Positions 8,404 to 16,237 of a stretch of 34,334 nt of DNA are shown in pieces. Where the stretch lies: the NCBI GenBank assembly GCA_009861545.1, contig VXME01000063.1, positions 1 to 34,334 on the forward strand, in the 5' to 3' direction. The notes beneath the pieces are model-generated. The model saw nothing but the letters and a program-made list of their open reading frames with translations, had not been told where the DNA came from and searched no databases. The stretch's first letter is position 1. Every line of letters starts with the position of its first letter. The translations under genes were made by a program, and so were the position numbers. The stretch comes from Acidobacteriota bacterium (GTDB lineage Bacteria > Acidobacteriota > Vicinamibacteria > Vicinamibacterales > UBA8438).

Positions 8404-9417
8404 TCAGCGGATGAGTCCGATCGCCCGCAGGGTCGTATCGACCGTGGCGATCTCGTCCTGCAGGAACGCCTCGAACGCCGCGCCCGGCAGGAAGCTGTCC
8501 TCCCACTCGTTGGCGGCAAGGATCTCCCGCCACGCTTCCGATTCGCGCATGCCCTCCAGCGCGCGGATCAGCCAGTCGCGGGTTTCGTCGTCGGTCCCGG
8601 GCGGTGCGGAGATTCCCCGCCAGTTCGAGAGGACCACGTCGAGGCCGCTCTCCCGCAGCGTTGGCGTGACGCCGTCGCCGGTGCGCTCGGGCGACGAGAC
8701 GGCTATCGGCCGCATGCGGCCGGAGGCGATGTACGACTTCCACTCGCCCACGCCGGACAGGCCCAGCGTGACGTGACCGCCCATCACCGCCGCCGCCGCC
8801 TCGCCCCCGCCCGAGTAGGCGATGTAGTTCACCTGGCGCGGATCGACGCCGGCCGCCTGGGCAATCAGACCGGCGAGAATGTGGTCTATGCCCCCTGCCG
8901 AGCCGCCGGCCCAGCTTACCGCCGCGGGGTCTCGCCGGAAGTCCTCCAGCAGCTCTTCGATGGTGCGATACGGGGAGTCGGCGGGCACGGTGACCACCTC
9001 GTACTCGTTGAGCAGGCGCGCGAGCGGCACGGTCTGGTCGATGGAGACCGGGCTGGCGTTGGTGCGGATGGAGCCGAGCATCACCTGTCCGAACACCATC
9101 AGGTTGCGCGGGTCGCCGTCGTAACGGGTGACCATGTCGGCGAGCCCTATGGTTCCCCCGGCGCCGCCCCGGTTGACCACCTCCACCGGGACGCCGAGGA
9201 TGCCGGTCTCGGTCCACACCTGCTGGATCTGGCGCGCCGTCTGGTCCCAGCCCCCGCCGGGGTTGGCGGGCGCGATGAGCGTGAGCGCCCCCTGCGGGTA
9301 GCCCGCGGCGGTGGGCGCCAGCGCCCCGGGTGGGCGGTCGGTGTCCGGACCGCCGGCGCATCCGGCTGCGAGGAGCGAGATCGCCAGGAACGCCGCGCGC
9401 AGGTTGGATGACATCAT
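8404..9417 (-). CDS. tctC: Tripartite tricarboxylate transporter substrate-binding protein TctC (lipoprotein)
   Basis: A 337-residue extracytoplasmic solute receptor of the Bug/TctC family, with [18 protein letters not shown] and [16 protein letters not shown], the regions that grip carboxylate ligands, then [12 protein letters not shown] and the conserved GLSGVGEW loop. The N-terminus [20 protein letters not shown] ends in a lipobox, so it is probably a lipoprotein anchored at Cys20 rather than a free periplasmic protein. I chose the ATG at 9417 because it places a proper signal sequence at the start; a longer frame to 9516 would put an implausible Arg/Pro-rich extension before it. It is first in the operon and divergent from the gene at 9655. 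Confidence 0.93.
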   Translation of the reverse strand: MMSSNLRAAFLAISLLAAGCAGGPDTDRPPGALAPTAAGYPQGALTLIAPANPGGGWDQTARQIQQVWTETGILGVPVEVVNRGGAGGTIGLADMVTRYDGDPRNLMVFGQVMLGSIRTNASPVSIDQTVPLARLLNEYEVVTVPADSPYRTIEELLEDFRRDPAAVSWAGGSAGGIDHILAGLIAQAAGVDPRQVNYIAYSGGGEAAAAVMGGHVTLGLSGVGEWKSYIASGRMRPIAVSSPERTGDGVTPTLRESGLDVVLSNWRGISAPPGTDDETRDWLIRALEGMRESEAWREILAANEWEDSFLPGAAFEAFLQDEIATVDTTLRAIGLIR

Positions 9418-9492
9418 CGGCTCGTCTCGTGTTCCGGGATCAGGGTACCGCGAGCCGGCAGGCCGCGTCATCCGGTGGAGACGCCTCGGACG

Positions 9493-9521
9493 TTGACGGG
9501 GCACGGCGGCGGCCATAGCAT
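9493..9521 (+). promoter_or_regulatory. Predicted sigma-70-like promoter for the MBL-fold gene
   Basis: TTGACG (9493-9498) and TAGCAT (9516-9521) are 17 bases apart and point toward the gene at 9655, leaving a leader of about 130 bases. The leader contains a GGCGCC-GTC-GGCGCC hairpin. Matches are 5/6 and 4/6 to consensus; no experimental support. Confidence 0.4.
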
Positions 9522-9654
9522 GGCGGGCGTGACGACCGGAAGCCGCATCCGAGCCGCGCCGGCGCCGTCGGCGCCTCCGGCCGCGGGTCTCCGGCCCGCA
9601 CGGCCAGGTCCGGCGTGCCGCACCGTCGTCGACTCACTGCAAAAGGGGGGGATC

Positions 9655-10434
9655 ATGCGTCTTACCAGGCTCACGGCATTCACCGCGTCGCTTCTCCTGA
9701 TCGGCGTCTCCGTCTCGGCGCAGGACCGGATTCCGGCCGAGGGCGGCGATGTCGTCATCACCCCGATCCTCCATTCGAGCGTGCAGATCGAGCACGGCGG
9801 CACGGTCGTGCACATCGATCCGTGGACCGCCGGCGATCTGTCGTCGGCCAAGCCGGCCGACCTGATCCTGGTGACCGACGACCCGGCGCATCATCTCGAT
9901 CCCGCGGCCATCGCGCAGCTCCGCAAGCCGGGGGCCCCGGTCATCCTGACCGCCGCCGCCCACGCGGCGTTCGGCGACGGCGAGGTGCTAGCCAACGGCG
10001 AGAAGGGCGTCTTCGCCGGCGTGCCGGTGGAGGCGGTGCCGGCCTACGACATGACCCCCGGCCAGCCGTGGCACCCGAAGGGGGAGGCGAACGGCTACGT
10101 CATCACGCTCGGCGGGAAGCGGCTGTTCTTCTCGGGCGTGGGAGAGTGCGTGCCGGAGATCCAGGCGCTCGAGGGCATCGACGTGGCGTTCATGCCGATG
10201 AACCTGCCGGTCGACCGCATGCGCCCGATTCCGGTGGCCGAGTGCGTCAAGACCTTCGGGCCGGAGCTGGTCTACCTCATCCATTACGACAACGCCACCG
10301 CGCGCTGGTTCGGCAATCGGGAGCTGCCCCGCCCGAACAACGTCGAGCAGATCGCCGGGACGATCCAGGCGTTGCGGGACGCCCTAGAGGGCGAGCCGAT
10401 CGAGGTGCGCGACGGCGACTGGTATCCGCGATAG
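9655..10434 (+). CDS. Secreted metallo-beta-lactamase-fold protein with altered metal motif
   Basis: A 259-residue protein with a signal peptide (about residues 1-22, cut after SVSAQ) and a UlaG/YtnP-like beta-lactamase-fold layout: VVHIDPW near residue 52, LILVTDDPAHHLDPAAI (70-86), a central VITLGGKRLFFSGVGEC and late FMPMNLPV and LIHYDN segments. The usual HxHxDH zinc motif reads DxPxHH here (TDDPAHH), so at least two ligands differ. It may bind metal differently, belong to a divergent subfamily or be catalytically inactive. AAGGGGGG precedes the ATG. It stands alone, divergent from tctC. Substrate unknown. Confidence 0.75.
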   Translation: MRLTRLTAFTASLLLIGVSVSAQDRIPAEGGDVVITPILHSSVQIEHGGTVVHIDPWTAGDLSSAKPADLILVTDDPAHHLDPAAIAQLRKPGAPVILTAAAHAAFGDGEVLANGEKGVFAGVPVEAVPAYDMTPGQPWHPKGEANGYVITLGGKRLFFSGVGECVPEIQALEGIDVAFMPMNLPVDRMRPIPVAECVKTFGPELVYLIHYDNATARWFGNRELPRPNNVEQIAGTIQALRDALEGEPIEVRDGDWYPR

Positions 10435-10451
10435 GCCCCGTGGGGGTCGAG

Positions 10452-10470
10452 CGCGCGTCCTGGTCGCGCG
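10452..10470 (+). terminator. GC-rich hairpin after the MBL-fold gene
   Basis: CGCGCG-N7-CGCGCG forms a six-pair stem 17 bases after the stop at 10434. No T-run follows, so an intrinsic terminator is only possible. Confidence 0.25.
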
Positions 10471-10514
10471 GTGTCCGGGCGGGTTGCTCCCGCGCACTCC
10501 CCGCGTCAGGTAGC

Positions 10515-10940
10515 ATGGACGTCGTGCGGCGCCTCTACGACGCGGAGCCCGCTGAACGCGAGCGTGTCGTGCACACGCTGACCGCGGCGTTCGAGTCCGA
10601 GCCGGACCTGGAGTTCGCCTGGCTCCACGGCTCGTTCCTCAGTGGCGGCGGCTTCCACGACGTCGACGTCGGCGTCCACCTGAACGGGGCGGAGGACGTG
10701 CGCTCCCGGCGCGCCCTGGACCTGGGGCTGCGGCTGGACAGCGACACCCGGTTCCCGGTCGACGTACGGGTGCTCAACGATGCACCGGTCACCTTCCTGT
10801 TCCATGTCTTCCGGGGCGGGCGCCTGCTGCTCAGCCGGAACGACGAGCGGCTGGCCGATCTGATGGAGCGGACGGTCCGCGAGTACCTGGACATGGAGCC
10901 GCTGCTGCGCCGGGCCACCATCGAGGCATACGGCGCGTGA
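10515..10940 (+). CDS. mntA: MntA-like minimal nucleotidyltransferase antitoxin
   Basis: A 141-residue MNT-domain protein. The catalytic pattern is HGSFLSGGGFHDVDVGV: Gly39-Ser40 followed by Asp49 and Asp51, a GS-X8-DxD variant of the family motif, with a later FPVDVRVL supplying the probable third Asp. In MntA/HepT systems the antitoxin adds AMP to a tyrosine of the HepT ribonuclease and neutralises it. The gene precedes hepT and overlaps it by four bases (GTGA). The Shine-Dalgarno is weak (TCAGG), and the ATG at 10515 was chosen as the first plausible start. Confidence 0.85.
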   Translation: MDVVRRLYDAEPAERERVVHTLTAAFESEPDLEFAWLHGSFLSGGGFHDVDVGVHLNGAEDVRSRRALDLGLRLDSDTRFPVDVRVLNDAPVTFLFHVFRGGRLLLSRNDERLADLMERTVREYLDMEPLLRRATIEAYGA

Positions 10941-11353
10941 CGCTCAACCCGGATGTGATCCGCGCCCGGTGCGCGGAGATCGAGGAATCGGTGCAGCGGC
11001 TGGAGGCGCTGGCCGCCGTTCCTCTCGCCGATTTCCTCGCCGATCGCGACTCGCAGGATATCGCGTCCTACCGTCTCCTGGTCGCCATCGAGGCCGCGCT
11101 CGCGCTCTGCTATCACGTGTCGTCGCGCCGGTTGCGCACCACGCCGGCCGACTACGCCGGTTGTTTCGGGCTACTTGGCGAGGCGGGCATCGTCGCGCCC
11201 GATCTCACCGAGCGGTTGCAGAGCATGGCGAAGTTCCGCAACCTGCTGGTGCATGTCTACTGGGAGGTCGACTACCGGCGGGTGCATGCCGTGATGCAGG
11301 AGAACCTCGGCGACCTGCGGGCCTTCGCGGCGGCGGTCGTGGCGTTGCTGTGA
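10937..11353 (+). CDS. hepT: HepT-like HEPN ribonuclease toxin
   Basis: A 138-residue all-helical HEPN protein with a complete RX4HXY motif: Arg101, His106 and Tyr108 in KFRNLLVHVYWEVD. The arginine and histidine form the RNase site, and the tyrosine is the one AMPylated by the partner in characterised pairs. Upstream helices (LLVAIEAALALCYHVSSRR) match the dimer core. The start is GTG at 10937, overlapping the mntA stop by four bases. The motif is intact, so the module is probably functional. It converges with a degraded coiled-coil remnant and an SDR gene. Confidence 0.9.
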   Translation: MTLNPDVIRARCAEIEESVQRLEALAAVPLADFLADRDSQDIASYRLLVAIEAALALCYHVSSRRLRTTPADYAGCFGLLGEAGIVAPDLTERLQSMAKFRNLLVHVYWEVDYRRVHAVMQENLGDLRAFAAAVVALL

Positions 11354-11548
11354 GTCAGGATGTCGATGGGCTCTGCGCGCGATGACCAAGCCAGCGACGG
11401 CGAGCATCCTCAGAGTCAGATCGGCACGCAGGCCAGCGATCTCCGTCCGCAACTCGGCGAGTCTCGCCTTGCATCGCTCGGATGTAACGTGATCCCCATG
11501 GTCGGCGGCCTGACGGACGGCGTCTGTCACCGGTGCCGCTTCAGCCAC
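11354..11548 (-). pseudogene. Remnant of a small coiled-coil/transmembrane protein (DUF1640-like)
   Basis: In one minus-strand frame this stretch encodes a heptad-rich segment (ARLAELRTEIAGLRADL) followed by a short hydrophobic helix (RMLAVAGLVIA), the architecture of small DUF1640/CCDC90-type proteins. The frame starts at a GTG at 11548 inside the 3' end of the SDR gene and runs without a natural end into DNA antisense to hepT, so it looks like a gene cut off when the mntA-hepT module arrived. Very short, so uncertain. No other gene is seen in 11354-11526. Confidence 0.3.
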
Positions 11549-12534
11549 GCGCGCAGGCGCCCGGCCTCTTCGGACGCGGACGGGTCGAGCTCGGCCTGGT
11601 AGAGCCGGCTACGGACGACGAAGAGGTCCATCTCGTCCGGCGTCGTGTTCCGCTCGACGATTTCGCTTACCTTGTGCCGGAAGAAGGTGGTCCAGTCGGG
11701 CCGGCGTCCGTCGAGATCGGTGAAGCCGTATTCCTTCGCCAGTCCCCAACTGGAGAACAGGCCGCCGCTCTTCTTCGCCACGTGCGGATCGGCGGCCAGC
11801 GCCGCGATGGCCCGGCCGACGAAGCACGGCGTCTCGGACTCGGCGAAGTAGGGATCCTTCTTGATGCCGTCCCGCCAGTTCGCCTCGGTGACGCCGAAGG
11901 AACCGAGAACCGCCTCGGAGCGCAGGAACCCCGGCGTGATCGCCAGCGCGGTCACGTGATGGGCGTGCAGGTCCGCGGCCATGGCGTAGGCGAGCCGGAT
12001 GACGGCGTTCTTGGCGAGATCGTAGAACAGGTTGCCGCGGTAGCCGTGCGTGTCGCCGTCGGTCACCTCGACGATCAGCCCGGCGTTGCGCTCGACCATC
12101 AGCGGCGCGCCGTGCCGGCTGGTGATGATGTGGCTGTGGACGGCGCGTTCGACAAGCTCCTGTCCCCGCGGGATGGAGAGCGTCCAGAACGGCGATCCCC
12201 ACTCGGTCAGCGCGTCGCCGCCCCAGACGTCGTTGACCAGTACGTCCAGTCGGCCCTGCTCGGCGCGCACGCGGGCGAAGAGCCGCTCGACTTCCTCCTC
12301 CACGGTGTGGTCAGTCCGGACGGCGATCCCGCGGCCGCCCTCCGCAGTGACCTTTTCCGCGGTTCCTTCAATCGTCTCCGGGCGCCCCGCGGTGGCGGGC
12401 CGTCCCAGCGTGCTGCGGCCCGTGCAGTACACGGTCGCGCCCGCCGCGCCCAGCATGCGTGCGATGCCGCGGCCGGCGCCGCGCGTGGCCCCCGCGACGA
12501 CGGCCACCCGTTCACGGAGAGGCTGGTCCGACAT
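11527..12534 (-). CDS. SDR-family NAD(P)-dependent oxidoreductase
   Basis: A 335-residue short-chain dehydrogenase with a Rossmann glycine motif GATRGAGRG (15-23), the LVNDVWGG segment near residue 99 in place of the usual NNAG, and the catalytic YxxxK as Tyr171-Lys175 (FYDLAK). The usual active-site Ser before the Tyr appears as Thr in EVTDGDTHG. The C-terminal extension (about residues 250-335) is longer than in classical 250-residue SDRs. Substrate not identifiable. The gene is 60 bases downstream of the DinB-fold gene on the same strand, so the two may be co-transcribed. Confidence 0.88.
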   Translation of the reverse strand: MSDQPLRERVAVVAGATRGAGRGIARMLGAAGATVYCTGRSTLGRPATAGRPETIEGTAEKVTAEGGRGIAVRTDHTVEEEVERLFARVRAEQGRLDVLVNDVWGGDALTEWGSPFWTLSIPRGQELVERAVHSHIITSRHGAPLMVERNAGLIVEVTDGDTHGYRGNLFYDLAKNAVIRLAYAMAADLHAHHVTALAITPGFLRSEAVLGSFGVTEANWRDGIKKDPYFAESETPCFVGRAIAALAADPHVAKKSGGLFSSWGLAKEYGFTDLDGRRPDWTTFFRHKVSEIVERNTTPDEMDLFVVRSRLYQAELDPSASEEAGRLRAWLKRHR

Positions 12535-12594
12535 GGTGCAAGACTTCGTGAAGCGCTGCTCTCGGTGAAGGTCCGCGGTGCTGGCGGCTGCTGC

Positions 12595-13131
12595 TCAGTC
12601 CCAGACCTCGCGCTGGATGAGCCGCTCGATGTGGGCCAGGTGATGCCGACCGTGCCAGGCGTAGGAGCCGACCGTGACCGCCAGCGTGGCGGGGCCCGAC
12701 TCGGGGTGCACGAACTCGCGCCGCAGTTGCGCCCGGCTCAGGCCCCGCAGCAGGCTGACCCAGCGGCCGTGCAGGGCGTCGAGCAGGTCGAGCGAACCGG
12801 CAATCGGCCCCTTGCTGTCGGGCAGCACCGCCCATCCCTTTTCGTCGTAGGCCTTGATCGTCGGCCTGTCCTCGGTCAGCGCCCACTTGAAGCGGATCAG
12901 GCTGTTCATGTGGCTGTCGGACAGGTGATGGACGACTTGCCGCACCGTCCAGCCGTCGGGGCGATACGGCGTGTCGAGCTGAACGTCCGTCAGGCGCACA
13001 ACGGTTCGCCGCAGATCGGCGGGCAGCGCCGCGATGTCGTCGATCCACGCGTGGACCTGTTCCTGCGTGACCGGGTCTGCGGGCGAGAACTGCCCGATGG
13101 GATAGCGGAGATCCGGTGTCTGTAAACTCAT
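12595..13131 (-). CDS. DinB-fold metal-dependent protein (YfiT/BstA-like)
   Basis: A 178-residue four-helix DinB-superfamily protein close to the YfiT/bacillithiol S-transferase group. The family opening LRYPIGQF and the metal histidines in VVHHLSDSHMNS and AWHGRHHLAHI are all visible, so the three-His site looks intact. Family members transfer thiols or act as metal-dependent hydrolases; which applies here is unknown. The ATG at 13131 is chosen because residues 4-14 then match the family start; there is no strong Shine-Dalgarno. It precedes the SDR gene on the same strand. Confidence 0.85.
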   Translation of the reverse strand: MSLQTPDLRYPIGQFSPADPVTQEQVHAWIDDIAALPADLRRTVVRLTDVQLDTPYRPDGWTVRQVVHHLSDSHMNSLIRFKWALTEDRPTIKAYDEKGWAVLPDSKGPIAGSLDLLDALHGRWVSLLRGLSRAQLRREFVHPESGPATLAVTVGSYAWHGRHHLAHIERLIQREVWD

Positions 13132-13340
13132 CGAGTCGGTTCCGGTGCAGAGGTGGCGATACATCGAGAGTAACGGATTCGCCGCGGCGGCGTCCTGATC
13201 GACAGAGGGTGGCGACCCGTCGGGCGCGTTGCGCGGACCGCGATCGAGACCGCCGGATGCCGCCGGCAAGACCGGCGACGTTGCGGGGTGCAGGCACGAG
13301 GGGCGTTGCCGGCCGGCCAGTGCTCCAAGGAGACGATGGA

Positions 13341-14738
13341 ATGAACGTTCCGCATCGACCGTTGACCACCATCCTGACCTCGACTCTGGTGCTCGGGTGC
13401 GTCCCGCCCGCGGGAGCGCAGCCCGTCGACGCCGAGCGCTACTGGGGGCAGTGGCGCGGGCCGGAGGCCAACGGCGTCGCGCGGCATGCCGATCCGCCGC
13501 TCGCCTGGAGCGAGACGGACAACGTCGCCTGGAAGGTGGAGGTTCCCGGCCGCGGGACGGCGTCGCCGATCGTGTGGGGCGACAAGGTGTTCCTGCTCAC
13601 CGCAGTTCCGTTCGGCGATCCCGTGCCGCTGGCCGCGCCGGAGGTTGCGCGGCGCCAGCCGCCGCCGGAGCGCCGTGGGCGTGGGGCAGGTCGCGGCGGC
13701 CGCCGCGGCCGGCGGGGAGCGCAGGAAGTACAAGCGCACCGGTTCACCGTGCTGGCGTTCGACCGGGAGACCGGCGACGTCGCCTGGGAGCGGGCGGCGC
13801 GCGAGGCGCTCCCGCATGAGGGGTACCAGCAGCCGAACGGCAGCTACGCCTCCGGCTCGGCGGTGACCGACGGCGAGCGTCTCTACGCCTTCTTCGGATC
13901 GTGGGGGTTGTACGCCTACGACCTGGACGGCGAGCTGCTGTGGGAGGTCGACCTCGGCGACCGGTTCATGCGCAACGCCTTCGGCGAGGGGACCACGCCG
14001 GCGCTGTACGGCGATACGCTGGTGGTGACCTGGGATCACATCGGCGGCCAGTCGTTCGTCGCGGCGCTCGACGCCCGGACCGGCGAGGAGCGCTGGCGGT
14101 CGAACCGGGATGAGATCGACACCTGGGCCACGCCGCTCGTCGTCGAGCACGGCGGGCGCGCGCAGGTGATCACGCCGGCCATGAATCAGGTCTACAGCTA
14201 CGACCTCGAGACCGGAGAGACCGTCTGGCGCAGCCGCGGCACGACCATGAACGCCATTCCTTCGCCGGTGCACGCCGGCGGCATGGTGTACGTCACGAGC
14301 GGCTACCGCGGAAACAACCTGCAGGCCATCCGGCTGGCCGACGCGCGGGGGGAGATCGCGGGCACCGGCGCCATCGTCTGGCAGCTCGACCGCGACACGC
14401 CCTACGTGCCGTCGCCGTTGCTCTACGACGACGCGCTCTACCTGCTCAAGAGCAACGACGGCATCCTGTCGGCGTTCGATCCGCTGACCGGCGAGCCGCA
14501 CTACGCGCTGCAACGCCTGCAGGGAGCCCCGAACGTCTTCGCCTCCCCGGTCGGCGCCGCCGGGCGCGTCTACATCACCGGCCGCGACGGTGCGACCCTG
14601 GTGATCCGGCAGGGGCCGCTGTACGAAGTGCTCGCGGTGAACCGGCTCGACGACGGTTTCGACGCCTCCCCTGCGGTCGTCGACGACGAGCTGTACCTGC
14701 GCGGCTACCGCCACCTCTACAAGATCGCGGAGAACTGA
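13341..14738 (+). CDS. Exported PQQ-like beta-propeller protein
   Basis: A 465-residue protein with a signal sequence (TILTSTLVLGCVPPAGAQ; either a lipobox Cys20 or a signal-peptidase I site after AGA) and repeated propeller blades with the pattern F/Y-D-xx-TG-x-x-x-W, for example AFDRETGDVAW, LDARTGEERW and YDLETGETVW. It opens WGQWRGPEANGVA, typical of outer-membrane PQQ-like WD proteins. An Arg/Gly-rich insert at about residues 104-130 interrupts the second blade. No cytochrome motif or dehydrogenase catalytic residues were seen, so an adhesion, assembly or sensor role is as likely as an enzyme. AAGGAG lies eight bases before the ATG. Convergent with the enolase-type gene, seven bases apart. 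Confidence 0.85.
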   Translation: MNVPHRPLTTILTSTLVLGCVPPAGAQPVDAERYWGQWRGPEANGVARHADPPLAWSETDNVAWKVEVPGRGTASPIVWGDKVFLLTAVPFGDPVPLAAPEVARRQPPPERRGRGAGRGGRRGRRGAQEVQAHRFTVLAFDRETGDVAWERAAREALPHEGYQQPNGSYASGSAVTDGERLYAFFGSWGLYAYDLDGELLWEVDLGDRFMRNAFGEGTTPALYGDTLVVTWDHIGGQSFVAALDARTGEERWRSNRDEIDTWATPLVVEHGGRAQVITPAMNQVYSYDLETGETVWRSRGTTMNAIPSPVHAGGMVYVTSGYRGNNLQAIRLADARGEIAGTGAIVWQLDRDTPYVPSPLLYDDALYLLKSNDGILSAFDPLTGEPHYALQRLQGAPNVFASPVGAAGRVYITGRDGATLVIRQGPLYEVLAVNRLDDGFDASPAVVDDELYLRGYRHLYKIAEN

Positions 14739-14745
14739 CGAGCCC

Positions 14746-16071
14746 TCAGAACGTGCCCGGCAGGCGCGCGTCCAGGACCATCTCTTCGGTCAGCGTGCTC
14801 CCGAAGCCCGGCGTCGTCGGCGCGACGTAGTCGCCGTTGTCGGAGGGGGGCGACATCGCGTCGAGGATGGGCGACTGGGCCGGGAAGCTCTCGGCCATCG
14901 TGCAGGTACGCGCGGTCAGCGCGATCGGCAACCCCCAGACGCTTCCGCCGCGGTGCGGGATCAACTCCAGCCCGGCGCCCTCTACCAGGTCGCGGATGCG
15001 CTTGCCGGCGGTCAGGCCGCCGCACCAGGTGATGTCGGGCTGCAGAATCTCCGCCGCCTGGTTGCGGACCAGCACGTCGAAGCCGTGCTCGGTGTACTCG
15101 TGCTCGCCGCACGCCACGCGGGTCCATCCCGGACCGCCGCCGCCGATGCGGCGCACCAGCTCCGCGTACCCGAAAACGTCGTCGGGCGAGAGCAGCTCCT
15201 CCATGAAGTAGAGGTTGGCCGGCCGCAACTGTTGCGCGTAGCCGACCGCCCAGTCGGCGGTGCCGTTGCGCGAGACGCAGTCGATCATCAGGTTGGCGTC
15301 GGGCCCGATGGTGTCGCGGGCGGCCAGGACACGCTCGACGACTCGGTTCTGCTCGTCCGGCGGCGTGTGAGGGCCGACCGGCGTGCCGATCTTGAAGTTG
15401 CGGACGCCGCGGGCCAGTGCCTCCGGGATGTTGCCCCCGGTCTGGTAGATCGCGAGCCGCTCGCGCGGCCAGCCGCCGATCATCTCCGTTATGGGGCGCT
15501 CGGCGTACTTGCCGGCGATGTCCCACAGCGCGTTGTCGACCGCGCTCAGCGCCATCGGGAACAGGCCGCGCCGGCCGTAGAGCAGGCCCGAGCTGTACAT
15601 CTGGTCCCAGCGCTGCTCGACGTCGAGCGGGCTGGTTCCGATCAGCAGGTGGCGCAGGTGTCCGCGGATGATCTCGACCGCCGCGGTGCCGCCGGCGCCC
15701 ATGCCGAAGCCGACGATTCCCTGGTCGGTCTTGATGACGGCGATGATGGCCGACGGAAGCTGCTCGAAGGGGCCGCCCCAGCGCCAGCGGCGCGGGTCGT
15801 CGTCGCCGTCGAAGACCGGCGGGTCGAGCAGACCCTCCGACCGCTGGTTGATGTAGATGGGGTAGGCGTCGACCTCGCGGACGGTGATGCGCGGGCCCTG
15901 CATCTCGAGCCCCACCCCGGCCGGCGCCGGACGCGCGCCACCCGGCAGCGGATTTCCGGCCGCGCCGCGGGTCGCGCCGAACGACGCCGCGAGCGCCGCG
16001 AACCCGCCGATTCCACGAAGAAACCGCCGGCGCGAGGGCCGGCCCATGCCGTTGTTGGTCGGGTGGGACAT
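14746..16071 (-). CDS. Tat-exported enolase-superfamily dehydratase (L-rhamnonate dehydratase-like)
   Basis: A 441-residue mandelate-racemase/enolase-superfamily enzyme. Metal ligands are Asp264 (LMIDCVSRN), Glu291 (YFMEE) and Glu323 (CGEHEY); Lys227 lies in NFKIGTPVGP and the Asp346 (LQPD)/His373 (IPHRGG) pair fits the acid-base dyad. The block order resembles L-rhamnonate dehydratase, which dehydrates sugar acids to 2-keto-3-deoxy acids. A twin-arginine leader SRRRFLRGIGG (13-23) with a hydrophobic stretch predicts folded export to the periplasm, unusual for this mostly cytoplasmic family. No Shine-Dalgarno precedes the ATG. The exact sugar acid is unknown. Confidence 0.85.
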   Translation of the reverse strand: MSHPTNNGMGRPSRRRFLRGIGGFAALAASFGATRGAAGNPLPGGARPAPAGVGLEMQGPRITVREVDAYPIYINQRSEGLLDPPVFDGDDDPRRWRWGGPFEQLPSAIIAVIKTDQGIVGFGMGAGGTAAVEIIRGHLRHLLIGTSPLDVEQRWDQMYSSGLLYGRRGLFPMALSAVDNALWDIAGKYAERPITEMIGGWPRERLAIYQTGGNIPEALARGVRNFKIGTPVGPHTPPDEQNRVVERVLAARDTIGPDANLMIDCVSRNGTADWAVGYAQQLRPANLYFMEELLSPDDVFGYAELVRRIGGGGPGWTRVACGEHEYTEHGFDVLVRNQAAEILQPDITWCGGLTAGKRIRDLVEGAGLELIPHRGGSVWGLPIALTARTCTMAESFPAQSPILDAMSPPSDNGDYVAPTTPGFGSTLTEEMVLDARLPGTF

Positions 16072-16237
16072 GCGGCGAGTCTACACCGGCCGCCAGAAGC
16101 TCCGTCGGAGGAGGGATCTCCAAGTTCCTTGTGGACGTTCTCGTTGTCGGCAACGGCCTCCTTGAGGAACCAGGCGATGAGCGGCACTATACTCGCTGCG
16201 AAACCACAGAAACGCGCAGTCTCAGGCGAGGTCAGCC

